Shown: piece after piece, positions 21,182-35,471 of the stretch
Numbering within the stretch: the stretch's first letter is position 1
Layout of the letters: the number at the start of each line of letters is the position of its first letter
Assembly: GCA_949358305.1 (NCBI GenBank)
Contig: OX442315.1
Span: 2,418,001 to 2,482,000 of the forward strand
From: Strigamia acuminata
Lineage: Eukaryota; Arthropoda; Chilopoda; Geophilomorpha; Linotaeniidae
Reading direction: 5' to 3'
Length of the DNA: 64,000 nt
Program-made: the position numbers and the translations under genes
The notes under the pieces: model-generated
What the model was told of the DNA's origin: nothing
Databases searched by the model: none
The model's input: the letters and a program-made list of their open reading frames with translations, nothing else

Positions 21182-21577
21182 CTAATGTGCTTTTAATGCA
21201 CTAATGCACTTCTAATGTACTAATGCACTTCTAATGTATTAATGCACTTCTAATGTACTAATGTACTTCTTCAGACTTGAAAGAGGAGGAATTGTTAGTC
21301 TTGTCATTTCCTGACGTGTTGTGTCTAGGGAGCTGACAGTCGATGATCTCTTGGGTGTCCATATACTGGGTCTCGTACATAACATCTCCTTTCCTGGCTT
21401 TTACTAACGCCGGAATCCATCGTGGTTACTGAATCAGTTTCCGCTTCCGCAGATAACCCAAACACATCCTTACCGGTGTAAGTTTCTGATTAACTTTCAG
21501 CTGGGTGTTCTTCAGCCGGAATTTGTTTGTGACCGCTTGGCTACCCACGGTGACCTGCGTCACTTCACACTCTACAG

Positions 21578-21893
21578 CAGGAGTCGGCAAGTAATTTTAA
21601 GTGGGGTCCGGATACTATTAAAAATTTTTATCGAGGTCGAAAAAAACACTTAAAAACCTTACTAAAAACCTAAGAAAACACTTAAAAACCAAATAAATCC
21701 TCCAATAAACACACACAACCCAAAAAATACCAATAAAACCTAAAAAACATGAAAAAAACAGAAAAAATAAGAAAAAAAACACCGGAAAACCAAAGAAACC
21801 GTAGGAAAAACGTCGCTAAAACGTCACCGCGGTCCAAGTTTCGACCTTCCGCGGTCCGTATCCGGACCGCGGTCCGCCAGTTGCCGACCGCTG
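21578..21893 (-). mobile_element. hAT MITE 2, unit 3
   Basis: Co-amplified copy of the MITE at 4983. Confidence 0.92.
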
Positions 21894-23633
21894 CTCTACA
21901 GGGTGTCTCGCCGAACACCTACCAGGTGAATTATTTCACAATCATGTAAATTTAAAAATACTTTTGATTATGAATTTAAATGAATGACATGTGAGGAATT
22001 CAATGAAACATGTTAAATTCATGTGACATTGTTGCATCACTGTTTTGCAACTCGTAACTTTTAAACCAACAATGCTACGCAAAAAATGTTGATTACAAAG
22101 TTGTAGAGCGCCATCTAATTAGTCTAGAACTGTTCTTAAAAAAATTGTTTCTTACTGAAAAGTTTTGAGAAAAAAAGGTTTGAAATTTTAGTCTACTGAG
22201 CTTTGTAACCTAAAACTATCATGTGGAATGTATTTCCAAAATAAATTATTTCCTTTCTTTTGTGTTTCCTCTCTTCCACTTACAAGTATGACCCAATAAA
22301 GTGTCCTAATTGAGGATTAGCTTGGTTGCCTCAATAGTTTTAGGTTACAAAGCTGAGTTACAATGCTGAGTAGACTAATGTTTCAGACCTTTTATCTCAA
22401 AACTTTTCAGTAAGAAATAATTTTTTTAAGAACAGTTCTAGACTAATTGGATGATGCTCTACAACTTTCTAATTCACTTTTTTGATCTATCTGTCACGGT
22501 TCTCGAGTTACAATATGGATTACCTTGAAACTAACCTCAGGAATGCACCTTGTTTTAGCGATTTTCACTTTAGCGAATCCATTTTAGCGACGCCCAAAAA
22601 TTCGCTAAAACGGTGTGATCGCTAAAGTTAGGTGGCGCTAAAATAAAATCGCTAAAACGAAGTGGTCGAGAATGAAGAAACGTTACATTAAAAATAGTAT
22701 TGCCGTGTACGTTTTGCATTGCGTTTGATCATAATTTTCACCTAAACTTAGAAGAATTTGGATTTATTTTGGCATCAATGCATCATACAATTGTTTTTGC
22801 AAAATATTTTCGCTAAAATGAATCATTCGCTAAAACGGGCTTTGCTAAAATGTGTCCTAAGCTGCGGCAATGTACTCTCATTTTCGCTAAAATGAGATCG
22901 CTAAAATGGGCTTAAAGAATTAAAATTCGCTAAAATGGGCTTGGCTAATAAGGAGTGATCCGGACCTCAGAGGTCAAATTGGATGTCGTAATTGGATTTC
23001 CCCCGACATACTTGTATTACCCTTACAATCATTTTGCTAAATCAACATCTAAAACGGTTTGGGAATTATTTACTGTGAACCAGACTTTTTGAACCACCCT
23101 GTATATCTATATTTCGACATATACATCTATATTTCATGGAGTCGATCAGCACAACTATTAAAATGGATAAAAATTTTGCCAATTTCACTTTCCCCACAAT
23201 CGTCCTGTCTCCTGTGCTCCAATCAAATCCACGAGTACCTTCTGACATTAAAAACTCATCAAAGTAGATTTAAAAATCATTAAAAAGTCATTAAAAGTGG
23301 ATTTAAAATTCATTAAAAACTCGTCAAAATTAGATTTAAAATTCATTACAAATACGTTTAAAAAAACCATTTAAACTGCTCCAATTGACAATAATTACGT
23401 GGATGGATTGCTGTATGTGGCACACTGATCTTATATAAACAACATTGAAATATGCTAGCCAGAATACATTTGATTCACACACAGAAGAAAAACACTACAG
23501 GTAACAACATTTTTTCCTCTTTAGGCAAAGGTGAACATGGTGTTGGAAGTTGGTTAAATGAAAGGAGAGAGAGAATTTACTTTTTTATTTGCATTTCACT
23601 TTCTTTTACAGATTTCTCTAAACAAATACCAAT

Positions 23634-25331
23634 ATGAACCAGTGTCGTAGTCTTCTCGTCATATTTACTTTGATTTTGCTTACTGTTGAAGTTGTTTTGT
23701 CAACATCCTTAACCGAACTATCAGGTAACTAGAATTCAGAAAAAAAGCACGAAAGCTGCATTCGAAAAGTTGTTTAAACTAAAAAGCATTTTTAAACTAC
23801 CGGACTCAAAGTAAAAAAAAAATGGTGGCCAAAAAGCAAAATATGTATATACAGTATATACAGTACCGGTGTATACAGTGTTTAATTGCAATTTAAAATG
23901 AACTTTTTGAATTCAGTAAATTTTACGCAGTAAATGTAGCAATCTCCAAATATTCTTAAATGATTTTCAGAAGAAACTACCAATGAAGAGAGGGAAGAGT
24001 AAGTTAATGTCATCAGTTTGTGCAAGTACCAACCTTGGACATAAAAAACGTCCCAGCATGAGTGTTTTTGGCTGTATCCACCAGGTAGTGCAAAAACTCA
24101 CTGATAACTTGTGACAAATGGAAATTGAAATGACGTCACACAATCATCTAAACCAGCGGTCGGCAACTGGCGGCCCGCAGTCCGGATCCGGCCTGCGGAA
24201 GGTCGAAACTTGGACCGCCAGATATTTTTTATTATATTTTTTTTGGGTATTTTTGTTGTTTTTTGGTGTTTTTTTGATTTTTTTGTTTTTTTTGGTGTTT
24301 TTGGTGTTTTTTGTGTTTTTTTTGTTTTATTTTGTTGTCTTTTTCTGGACTTCAAAAAAAATTTTCACTAGTATCCGGACCCCACTCAAAATTACTTGTC
24401 GACCCCTAATCTAAACCAACGACGTGAATGTGATGGTGTGACATCATTTCAATGTTAATACGTCATAAATTATCAGTGAATTTTTGCACTATCTGGTGGA
24501 TAGAGCCGAATACGTTCATTCTGCAGGAAAGCTTCAAGATGGACTGTGACGATTTTTATATCCAAGGCTGTACATACATGTAGTACACATGCACACTACA
24601 ATGTACTGTTTGATGATTCTGCTTCGCGTAATAAGCTACCAAGATATTCCTATCACTATTGCTGATAAACCTTAACGAATAATTCAAGCAAACAAACAAT
24701 AATCGAAAAACGGGTAAATACTGGATTTCCGGATCTAATCGTGTGTAAATTGGGTCGCATCAGCTGGTTGAATGTCCGGGCGGGTTGAGGACATGGGCCG
24801 GGTTGTCGGCATCGATAAGATTCGGTAAGATTTTTATTCTTGTATTTAGTAGTTTGAATGATTTGGGTCAGCAGCCATTTTGTGTATTTGTTGTGTGTTT
24901 GCATAGTGACGCACCAGAATTAATTGACTCAGTCATGTGATTGTAGTCATCTGCAATGTGAATCTCCCAACCAATGGGAGTATTTCATGTACTTTTTGGA
25001 ATAGAGTTTAGCTTTATGCAGTCAGTAATTCACTTTAGCTCGCACAATGTCTTTGCCTATCTCGTGTAAATATCGTTTGTCGGCAAAAGCGAAGGCAGGA
25101 ATCGTCACAAGTGATTAAAGAACTATAATTAATTGTAATCGTTTTATGTCTAGGCCATGTATAGCACTTAATGAACGTTGTGGTCATCGCATGGACGGCT
25201 GCTGCAAGACAACTCAAGCGTACGGACAGACTGAGTCTGCGACAGTGGGTTGTCGTATGTTGTGGCCCGATGTTTATAATTATTGCCGTATAGTTGTTGG
25301 TACAGATTACACTTGTAAGAAAACAAACTAA
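23634..25331 (+). CDS. Secreted cysteine-rich peptide, unit 4 copy
   Basis: Exons 23634-23724, 23971-23998 and 25154-25331. No coding difference from unit 1 seen. Confidence 0.72.
24154..24408 (+). mobile_element. hAT MITE 1, unit 4
   Basis: Co-amplified copy of the MITE at 1640 with the same TSD. Confidence 0.92.
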
Positions 25332-26258
25332 CTGTTAAATGAAGTGAACATTTAAGTAAAATAAAATTAATGTTGCAAACGATTGGTTATTATACTTCTT
25401 AGCGTTGTTACTCTTCAAACGTTCATGAGGTTTAGAAATCTTGTGCATTGATCAAGCTCCTAATGAAGGCAATGACCTAATTTGAGGCACAACATCGCAG
25501 AAAGGTGAGATGTCAAATGAAAATTATAAAATAAAAATAGTAAAATTGCTACCATAATATAAATCATTTTATTTCTAATGGCGTCCTAAATGGATTTTAT
25601 GCAGCAACATCTGACAATCAAGAACAAGCAATTAAGAATAACAGATGAAGCCGACAGTTTAACGTTAGGTGGCGCAACTTGATAAATTTCACATTCAATC
25701 TATCGAAAATTTGTACAATTTCCGTTTATTCAGTTAAATAAAATTTATTTGGCATTGAATTCATATATGCGTCATCTTGCATCGCGTACTGGAAGGTGAA
25801 ATTATTCTTTTCAGGCTCATGCGAAACTTTATGTAACGAGCGCCACAGCGGAAGTTGTTGCTAATAAAACATTTTATTAAAGCATGAAAACATTTTTTTT
25901 TCGTCCGTACAGTTTTTGTAATCCAATTTAATGAGTTGCCAACTACCCAAGTGGTTAAGGATTTTTGAATTCACACGTTTGTGATCTTTTTCTGCAATTC
26001 AGCCACGATGGCATTCAAGTCAGAAAGCATTGAATCACGATTGACAGTTCTCGGTCTGAAATAAAAGTTTAATCAATGTTTTGAAATAGTTAATAGAGAG
26101 TTTACGGGATTATTTTTCCCTTACACTATTTTTATACCGTATAGTCTTTAACTGTAAGGGAAAAATGCATCCCGCAAATCTCTATTGTATCGGCATTGTA
26201 CTCAACCGTAATTTCGAAATGACAGTATGTTGGATGTAATATAATTCTCCATTTTGGT

Positions 26259-27100
26259 TCAGTTTCTATTCTCGTTTCGTGCTTCGCATAAATACGTTCC
26301 TGAATCCGTTACATTGATTGATGATTCAACAGACACTACTTGCCATTCCTCCTCTTTAGACTTCTTCTTCATCAAGACGTCTTTCGGAGAAGGAAACCCA
26401 TTAGCTTTACACGTTATTTGCTTTGTTTCTCCCTCTAGAATGTTTCTATCTTTAATGGATAAAGTAGTGTCTGCAAGTGACACTTCATTTGTGGAATCTG
26501 CAACAAATAAATAGTGCTAAAAATAAGAATATATTATTTATTTCGTTGCTTGTATTACTTACAGGCCATGCCAAATTTTCCAATTAAAACTTCTTTTTTA
26601 CTTCTCGATGTACCGGTAATAATACATTTAACTTCTTTCTCCTTTTCGCCATTTACGAAATTTACTCTTATACTTGACTGGGATTCCCATAAGTCATCAT
26701 GTCGTTTATTATTAAGTCGTTGTTCGGTTCCTACGAGTCTATCGTTCTCGAACCACTCAAAATTCGTTCTTGCATTATAAATACTGTCCTCTCTGAATAC
26801 GCAGCATTTGAAGTAGACTTCTCTCGATTGCTCGTTTGAGTAGATCACATTTTCTGAGTTATTTTTCCACAATTTGTCGTCATAAAACAGGCTGGACGGT
26901 TTTCCTAAAAAATTAAACCAAATTCCAGCACCCCCAGTAGAAATTATTTCTATGGTGAAGTCAGATCTAACCTATGACGTGAAGATTGAATACGTCGTAG
27001 TCGTTATCAATGATACAGTGGAAATCGCCGGAATCATACACTTTGAGATCATTAATTTCTATAACGCATAATTCCAAATCTCTAATCTTAAATTTTGTTT
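26259..27100 (-). CDS. Ig-like domain protein exons, unit 4
   Basis: Exons 27100-26972, 26904-26563 and 26497-26259; same as unit 1. Confidence 0.6.
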
Positions 27101-27496
27101 CTAATGTGCTTTTAATGCACTAATGCACTTCTAATGTACTAATGCACTTCTAATGTATTAATGCACTTCTAATGTACTAATGTACTTCTTCAGACTTGAA
27201 AGAGGAGGAATTGTTAGTCTTGTCATTTCCTGACGTGTTGTGTCTAGGGAGCTGACAGTCGATGATCTCTTGGGTGTCCATATACTGGGTCTCGTACATA
27301 ACATCTCCTTTCCTGGCTTTTACTAACGCCGGAATCCATCGTGGTTACTGAATCAGTTTCCGCTTCCGCAGATAACCCAAACACATCCTTACCGGTGTAA
27401 GTTTCTGATTAACTTTCAGCTGGGTGTTCTTCAGCCGGAATTTGTTTGTGACCGCTTGGCTACCCACGGTGACCTGCGTCACTTCACACTCTACAG

Positions 27497-27812
27497 CAGG
27501 AGTCGGCAAGTAATTTTAAGTGGGGTCCGGATACTATTAAAAATTTTTATCGAGGTCGAAAAAAACACTTAAAAACCTTACTAAAAACCTAAGAAAACAC
27601 TTAAAAACCAAATAAATCCTCCAATAAACACACACAACCCAAAAAATACCAATAAAACCTAAAAAACATGAAAAAAACAGAAAAAATAAGAAAAAAAACA
27701 CCGGAAAACCAAAGAAACCGTAGGAAAAACGTCGCTAAAACGTCACCGCGGTCCAAGTTTCGACCTTCCGCGGTCCGTATCCGGACCGCAGTCCGCCAGT
27801 TGCCGACCGCTG
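27497..27812 (-). mobile_element. hAT MITE 2, unit 4
   Basis: Co-amplified copy of the MITE at 4983, with one private change at 27790. Confidence 0.92.
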
Positions 27813-29552
27813 CTCTACAGGGTGTCTCGCCGAACACCTACCAGGTGAATTATTTCACAATCATGTAAATTTAAAAATACTTTTGATTATGAATTTAAAT
27901 GAATGACATGTGAGGAATTCAATGAAACATGTTAAATTCATGTGACATTGTTGCATCACTGTTTTGCAACTCGTAACTTTTAAACCAACAATGCTACGCA
28001 AAAAATGTTGATTACAAAGTTGTAGAGCGCCATCTAATTAGTCTAGAACTGTTCTTAAAAAAATTGTTTCTTACTGAAAAGTTTTGAGAAAAAAAGGTTT
28101 GAAATTTTAGTCTACTGAGCTTTGTAACCTAAAACTATCATGTGGAATGTATTTCCAAAATAAATTATTTCCTTTCTTTTGTGTTTCCTCTCTTCCACTT
28201 ACAAGTATGACCCAATAAAGTGTCCTAATTGAGGATTAGCTTGGTTGCCTCAATAGTTTTAGGTTACAAAGCTGAGTTACAATGCTGAGTAGACTAATGT
28301 TTCAGACCTTTTATCTCAAAACTTTTCAGTAAGAAATAATTTTTTTAAGAACAGTTCTAGACTAATTGGATGATGCTCTACAACTTTCTAATTCACTTTT
28401 TTGATCTATCTGTCACGGTTCTCGAGTTACAATATGGATTACCTTGAAACTAACCTCAGGAATGCACCTTGTTTTAGCGATTTTCACTTTAGCGAATCCA
28501 TTTTAGCGACGCCCAAAAATTCGCTAAAACGGTGTGATCGCTAAAGTTAGGTGGCGCTAAAATAAAATCGCTAAAACGAAGTGGTCGAGAATGAAGAAAC
28601 GTTACATTAAAAATAGTATTGCCGTGTACGTTTTGCATTGCGTTTGATCATAATTTTCACCTAAACTTAGAAGAATTTGGATTTATTTTGGCATCAATGC
28701 ATCATACAATTGTTTTTGCAAAATATTTTCGCTAAAATGAATCATTCGCTAAAACGGGCTTTGCTAAAATGTGTCCTAAGCTGCGGCAATGTACTCTCAT
28801 TTTCGCTAAAATGAGATCGCTAAAATGGGCTTAAAGAATTAAAATTCGCTAAAATGGGCTTGGCTAATAAGGAGTGATCCGGACCTCAGAGGTCAAATTG
28901 GATGTCGTAATTGGATTTCCCCCGACATACTTGTATTACCCTTACAATCATTTTGCTAAATCAACATCTAAAACGGTTTGGGAATTATTTACTGTGAACC
29001 AGACTTTTTGAACCACCCTGTATATCTATATTTCGACATATACATCTATATTTCATGGAGTCGATCAGCACAACTATTAAAATGGATAAAAATTTTGCCA
29101 ATTTCACTTTCCCCACAATCGTCCTGTCTCCTGTGCTCCAATCAAATCCACGAGTACCTTCTGACATTAAAAACTCATCAAAGTAGATTTAAAAATCATT
29201 AAAAAGTCATTAAAAGTGGATTTAAAATTCATTAAAAACTCGTCAAAATTAGATTTAAAATTCATTACAAATACGTTTAAAAAAACCATTTAAACTGCTC
29301 CAATTGACAATAATTACGTGGATGGATTGCTGTATGTGGCACACTGATCTTATATAAACAACATTGAAATATGCTAGCCAGAATACATTTGATTCACACA
29401 CAGAAGAAAAACACTACAGGTAACAACATTTTTTCCTCTTTAGGCAAAGGTGAACATGGTGTTGGAAGTTGGTTAAATGAAAGGAGAGAGAGAATTTACT
29501 TTTTTATTTGCATTTCACTTTCTTTTACAGATTTCTCTAAACAAATACCAAT

Positions 29553-31250
29553 ATGAACCAGTGTCGTAGTCTTCTCGTCATATTTACTTTGATTTTGCTT
29601 ACTGTTGAAGTTGTTTTGTCAACATCCTTAACCGAACTATCAGGTAACTAGAATTCAGAAAAAAAGCACGAAAGCTGCATTCGAAAAGTTGTTTAAACTA
29701 AAAAGCATTTTTAAACTACCGGACTCAAAGTAAAAAAAAAATGGTGGCCAAAAAGCAAAATATGTATATACAGTATATACAGTACCGGTGTATACAGTGT
29801 TTAATTGCAATTTAAAATGAACTTTTTGAATTCAGTAAATTTTACGCAGTAAATGTAGCAATCTCCAAATATTCTTAAATGATTTTCAGAAGAAACTACC
29901 AATGAAGAGAGGGAAGAGTAAGTTAATGTCATCAGTTTGTGCAAGTACCAACCTTGGACATAAAAAACGTCCCAGCATGAGTGTTTTTGGCTGTATCCAC
30001 CAGGTAGTGCAAAAACTCACTGATAACTTGTGACAAATGGAAATTGAAATGACGTCACACAATCATCTAAACCAGCGGTCGGCAACTGGCGGCCCGCAGT
30101 CCGGATCCGGCCTGCGGAAGGTCGAAACTTGGACCGCCAGATATTTTTTATTATATTTTTTTTGGGTATTTTTGTTGTTTTTTGGTGTTTTTTTGATTTT
30201 TTTGTTTTTTTTGGTGTTTTTGGTGTTTTTTGTGTTTTTTTTGTTTTATTTTGTTGTCTTTTTCTGGACTTCAAAAAAAATTTTCACTAGTATCCGGACC
30301 CCACTCAAAATTACTTGTCGACCCCTAATCTAAACCAACGACGTGAATGTGATGGTGTGACATCATTTCAATGTTAATACGTCATAAATTATCAGTGAAT
30401 TTTTGCACTATCTGGTGGATAGAGCCGAATACGTTCATTCTGCAGGAAAGCTTCAAGATGGACTGTGACGATTTTTATATCCAAGGCTGTACATACATGT
30501 AGTACACATGCACACTACAATGTACTGTTTGATGATTCTGCTTCGCGTAATAAGCTACCAAGATATTCCTATCACTATTGCTGATAAACCTTAACGAATA
30601 ATTCAAGCAAACAAACAATAATCGAAAAACGGGTAAATACTGGATTTCCGGATCTAATCGTGTGTAAATTGGGTCGCATCAGCTGGTTGAATGTCCGGGC
30701 GGGTTGAGGACATGGGCCGGGTTGTCGGCATCGATAAGATTCGGTAAGATTTTTATTCTTGTATTTAGTAGTTTGAATGATTTGGGTCAGCAGCCATTTT
30801 GTGTATTTGTTGTGTGTTTGCATAGTGACGCACCAGAATTAATTGACTCAGTCATGTGATTGTAGTCATCTGCAATGTGAATCTCCCAACCAATGGGAGT
30901 ATTTCATGTACTTTTTGGAATAGAGTTTAGCTTTATGCAGTCAGTAATTCACTTTAGCTCGCACAATGTCTTTGCCTATCTCGTGTAAATATCGTTTGTC
31001 GGCAAAAGCGAAGGCAGGAATCGTCACAAGTGATTAAAGAACTATAATTAATTGTAATCGTTTTATGTCTAGGCCATGTATAGCACTTAATGAACGTTGT
31101 GGTCATCGCATGGACGGCTGCTGCAAGACAACTCAAGCGTACGGACAGACTGAGTCTGCGACAGTGGGTTGTCGTATGTTGTGGCCCGATGTTTATAATT
31201 ATTGCCGTATAGTTGTTGGTACAGATTACACTTGTAAGAAAACAAACTAA
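29553..31250 (+). CDS. Secreted cysteine-rich peptide, unit 5 copy
   Basis: Exons 29553-29643, 29890-29917 and 31073-31250. No coding difference from unit 1 seen. Confidence 0.72.
30073..30327 (+). mobile_element. hAT MITE 1, unit 5
   Basis: Co-amplified copy of the MITE at 1640 with the same TSD. Confidence 0.92.
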
Positions 31251-32177
31251 CTGTTAAATGAAGTGAACATTTAAGTAAAATAAAATTAATGTTGCAAACG
31301 ATTGGTTATTATACTTCTTAGCGTTGTTACTCTTCAAACGTTCATGAGGTTTAGAAATCTTGTGCATTGATCAAGCTCCTAATGAAGGCAATGACCTAAT
31401 TTGAGGCACAACATCGCAGAAAGGTGAGATGTCAAATGAAAATTATAAAATAAAAATAGTAAAATTGCTACCATAATATAAATCATTTTATTTCTAATGG
31501 CGTCCTAAATGGATTTTATGCAGCAACATCTGACAATCAAGAACAAGCAATTAAGAATAACAGATGAAGCCGACAGTTTAACGTTAGGTGGCGCAACTTG
31601 ATAAATTTCACATTCAATCTATCGAAAATTTGTACAATTTCCGTTTATTCAGTTAAATAAAATTTATTTGGCATTGAATTCATATATGCGTCATCTTGCA
31701 TCGCGTACTGGAAGGTGAAATTATTCTTTTCAGGCTCATGCGAAACTTTATGTAACGAGCGCCACAGCGGAAGTTGTTGCTAATAAAACATTTTATTAAA
31801 GCATGAAAACATTTTTTTTTCGTCCGTACAATTTTTGTAATCCAATTTAATGAGTTGCCAACTACCCAAGTGGTTAAGGATTTTTGAATTCACACGTTTG
31901 TGATCTTTTTCTGCAATTCAGCCACGATGGCATTCAAGTCAGAAAGCATTGAATCACGATTGACAGTTCTCGGTCTGAAATAAAAGTTTAATCAATGTTT
32001 TGAAATAGTTAATAGAGAGTTTACGGGATTATTTTTCCCTTACACTATTTTTATACCGTATAGTCTTTAACTGTAAGGGAAAAATGCATCCCGCAAATCT
32101 CTATTGTATCGGCATTGTACTCAACCGTAATTTCGAAATGACAGTATGTTGGATGTAATATAATTCTCCATTTTGGT

Positions 32178-33019
32178 TCAGTTTCTATTCTCGTTTCGTG
32201 CTTCGCATAAATACGTTCCTGAATCCGTTACATTGATTGATGATTCAACAGACACTACTTGCCATTCCTCCTCTTTAGACTTCTTCTTCATCAAGACGTC
32301 TTTCGGAGAAGGAAACCCATTAGCTTTACACGTTATTTGCTTTGTTTCTCCCTCTAGAATGTTTCTATCTTTAATGGATAAAGTAGTGTCTGCAAGTGAC
32401 ACTTCATTTGTGGAATCTGCAACAAATAAATAGTGCTAAAAATAAGAATATATTATTTATTTCGTTGCTTGTATTACTTACAGGCCATGCCAAATTTTCC
32501 AATTAAAACTTCTTTTTTACTTCTCGATGTACCGGTAATAATACATTTAACTTCTTTCTCCTTTTCGCCATTTACGAAATTTACTCTTATACTTGACTGG
32601 GATTCCCATAAGTCATCATGTCGTTTATTATTAAGTCGTTGTTCGGTTCCTACGAGTCTATCGTTCTCGAACCACTCAAAATTCGTTCTTGCATTATAAA
32701 TACTGTCCTCTCTGAATACGCAGCATTTGAAGTAGACTTCTCTCGATTGCTCGTTTGAGTAGATCACATTTTCTGAGTTATTTTTCCACAATTTGTCGTC
32801 ATAAAACAGGCTGGACGGTTTTCCTAAAAAATTAAACCAAATTCCAGCACCCCCAGTAGAAATTATTTCTATGGTGAAGTCAGATCTAACCTATGACGTG
32901 AAGATTGAATACGTCGTAGTCGTTATCAATGATACAGTGGAAATCGCCGGAATCATACACTTTGAGATCATTAATTTCTATAACGCATAATTCCAAATCT
33001 CTAATCTTAAATTTTGTTT
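32178..33019 (-). CDS. Ig-like domain protein exons, unit 5
   Basis: Exons 33019-32891, 32823-32482 and 32416-32178; same as unit 1. Confidence 0.6.
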
Positions 33020-33415
33020 CTAATGTGCTTTTAATGCACTAATGCACTTCTAATGTACTAATGCACTTCTAATGTATTAATGCACTTCTAATGTACTAAT
33101 GTACTTCTTCAGACTTGAAAGAGGAGGAATTGTTAGTCTTGTCATTTCCTGACGTGTTGTGTCTAGGGAGCTGACAGTCGATGATCTCTTGGGTGTCCAT
33201 ATACTGGGTCTCGTACATAACATCTCCTTTCCTGGCTTTTACTAACGCCGGAATCCATCGTGGTTACTGAATCAGTTTCCGCTTCCGCAGATAACCCAAA
33301 CACATCCTTACCGGTGTAAGTTTCTGATTAACTTTCAGCTGGGTGTTCTTCAGCCGGAATTTGTTTGTGACCGCTTGGCTACCCACGGTGACCTGCGTCA
33401 CTTCACACTCTACAG

Positions 33416-33731
33416 CAGGAGTCGGCAAGTAATTTTAAGTGGGGTCCGGATACTATTAAAAATTTTTATCGAGGTCGAAAAAAACACTTAAAAACCTTAC
33501 TAAAAACCTAAGAAAACACTTAAAAACCAAATAAATCCTCCAATAAACACACACAACCCAAAAAATACCAATAAAACCTAAAAAACATGAAAAAAACAGA
33601 AAAAATAAGAAAAAAAACACCGGAAAACCAAAGAAACCGTAGGAAAAACGTCGCTAAAACGTCACCGCGGTCCAAGTTTCGACCTTCCGCGGTCCGTATC
33701 CGGACCGCGGTCCGCCAGTTGCCGACCGCTG
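33416..33731 (-). mobile_element. hAT MITE 2, unit 5
   Basis: Co-amplified copy of the MITE at 4983. Confidence 0.92.
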
Positions 33732-35471
33732 CTCTACAGGGTGTCTCGCCGAACACCTACCAGGTGAATTATTTCACAATCATGTAAATTTAAAAATACT
33801 TTTGATTATGAATTTAAATGAATGACATGTGAGGAATTCAATGAAACATGTTAAATTCATGTGACATTGTTGCATCACTGTTTTGCAACTCGTAACTTTT
33901 AAACCAACAATGCTACGCAAAAAATGTTGATTACAAAGTTGTAGAGCGCCATCTAATTAGTCTAGAACTGTTCTTAAAAAAATTGTTTCTTACTGAAAAG
34001 TTTTGAGAAAAAAAGGTTTGAAATTTTAGTCTACTGAGCTTTGTAACCTAAAACTATCATGTGGAATGTATTTCCAAAATAAATTATTTCCTTTCTTTTG
34101 TGTTTCCTCTCTTCCACTTACAAGTATGACCCAATAAAGTGTCCTAATTGAGGATTAGCTTGGTTGCCTCAATAGTTTTAGGTTACAAAGCTGAGTTACA
34201 ATGCTGAGTAGACTAATGTTTCAGACCTTTTATCTCAAAACTTTTCAGTAAGAAATAATTTTTTTAAGAACAGTTCTAGACTAATTGGATGATGCTCTAC
34301 AACTTTCTAATTCACTTTTTTGATCTATCTGTCACGGTTCTCGAGTTACAATATGGATTACCTTGAAACTAACCTCAGGAATGCACCTTGTTTTAGCGAT
34401 TTTCACTTTAGCGAATCCATTTTAGCGACGCCCAAAAATTCGCTAAAACGGTGTGATCGCTAAAGTTAGGTGGCGCTAAAATAAAATCGCTAAAACGAAG
34501 TGGTCGAGAATGAAGAAACGTTACATTAAAAATAGTATTGCCGTGTACGTTTTGCATTGCGTTTGATCATAATTTTCACCTAAACTTAGAAGAATTTGGA
34601 TTTATTTTGGCATCAATGCATCATACAATTGTTTTTGCAAAATATTTTCGCTAAAATGAATCATTCGCTAAAACGGGCTTTGCTAAAATGTGTCCTAAGC
34701 TGCGGCAATGTACTCTCATTTTCGCTAAAATGAGATCGCTAAAATGGGCTTAAAGAATTAAAATTCGCTAAAATGGGCTTGGCTAATAAGGAGTGATCCG
34801 GACCTCAGAGGTCAAATTGGATGTCGTAATTGGATTTCCCCCGACATACTTGTATTACCCTTACAATCATTTTGCTAAATCAACATCTAAAACGGTTTGG
34901 GAATTATTTACTGTGAACCAGACTTTTTGAACCACCCTGTATATCTATATTTCGACATATACATCTATATTTCATGGAGTCGATCAGCACAACTATTAAA
35001 ATGGATAAAAATTTTGCCAATTTCACTTTCCCCACAATCGTCCTGTCTCCTGTGCTCCAATCAAATCCACGAGTACCTTCTGACATTAAAAACTCATCAA
35101 AGTAGATTTAAAAATCATTAAAAAGTCATTAAAAGTGGATTTAAAATTCATTAAAAACTCGTCAAAATTAGATTTAAAATTCATTACAAATACGTTTAAA
35201 AAAACCATTTAAACTGCTCCAATTGACAATAATTACGTGGATGGATTGCTGTATGTGGCACACTGATCTTATATAAACAACATTGAAATATGCTAGCCAG
35301 AATACATTTGATTCACACACAGAAGAAAAACACTACAGGTAACAACATTTTTTCCTCTTTAGGCAAAGGTGAACATGGTGTTGGAAGTTGGTTAAATGAA
35401 AGGAGAGAGAGAATTTACTTTTTTATTTGCATTTCACTTTCTTTTACAGATTTCTCTAAACAAATACCAAT

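Larger units (their letters stand above)
16755..22673. repeat. Tandem array unit 3 (5,919 bp)
   Basis: Full unit immediately right of Copia A. The only difference I saw from unit 1 is C to T at 18904, in an intron of the peptide gene. Confidence 0.97.
22674..28592. repeat. Tandem array unit 4 (5,919 bp)
   Basis: Full unit. Differences seen from unit 1 are 25912 A to G and 27790 G to A, the latter inside the second hAT MITE. Confidence 0.97.
28593..34511. repeat. Tandem array unit 5 (5,919 bp)
   Basis: Full unit. I found no difference from unit 1 when reading by eye. Confidence 0.97.
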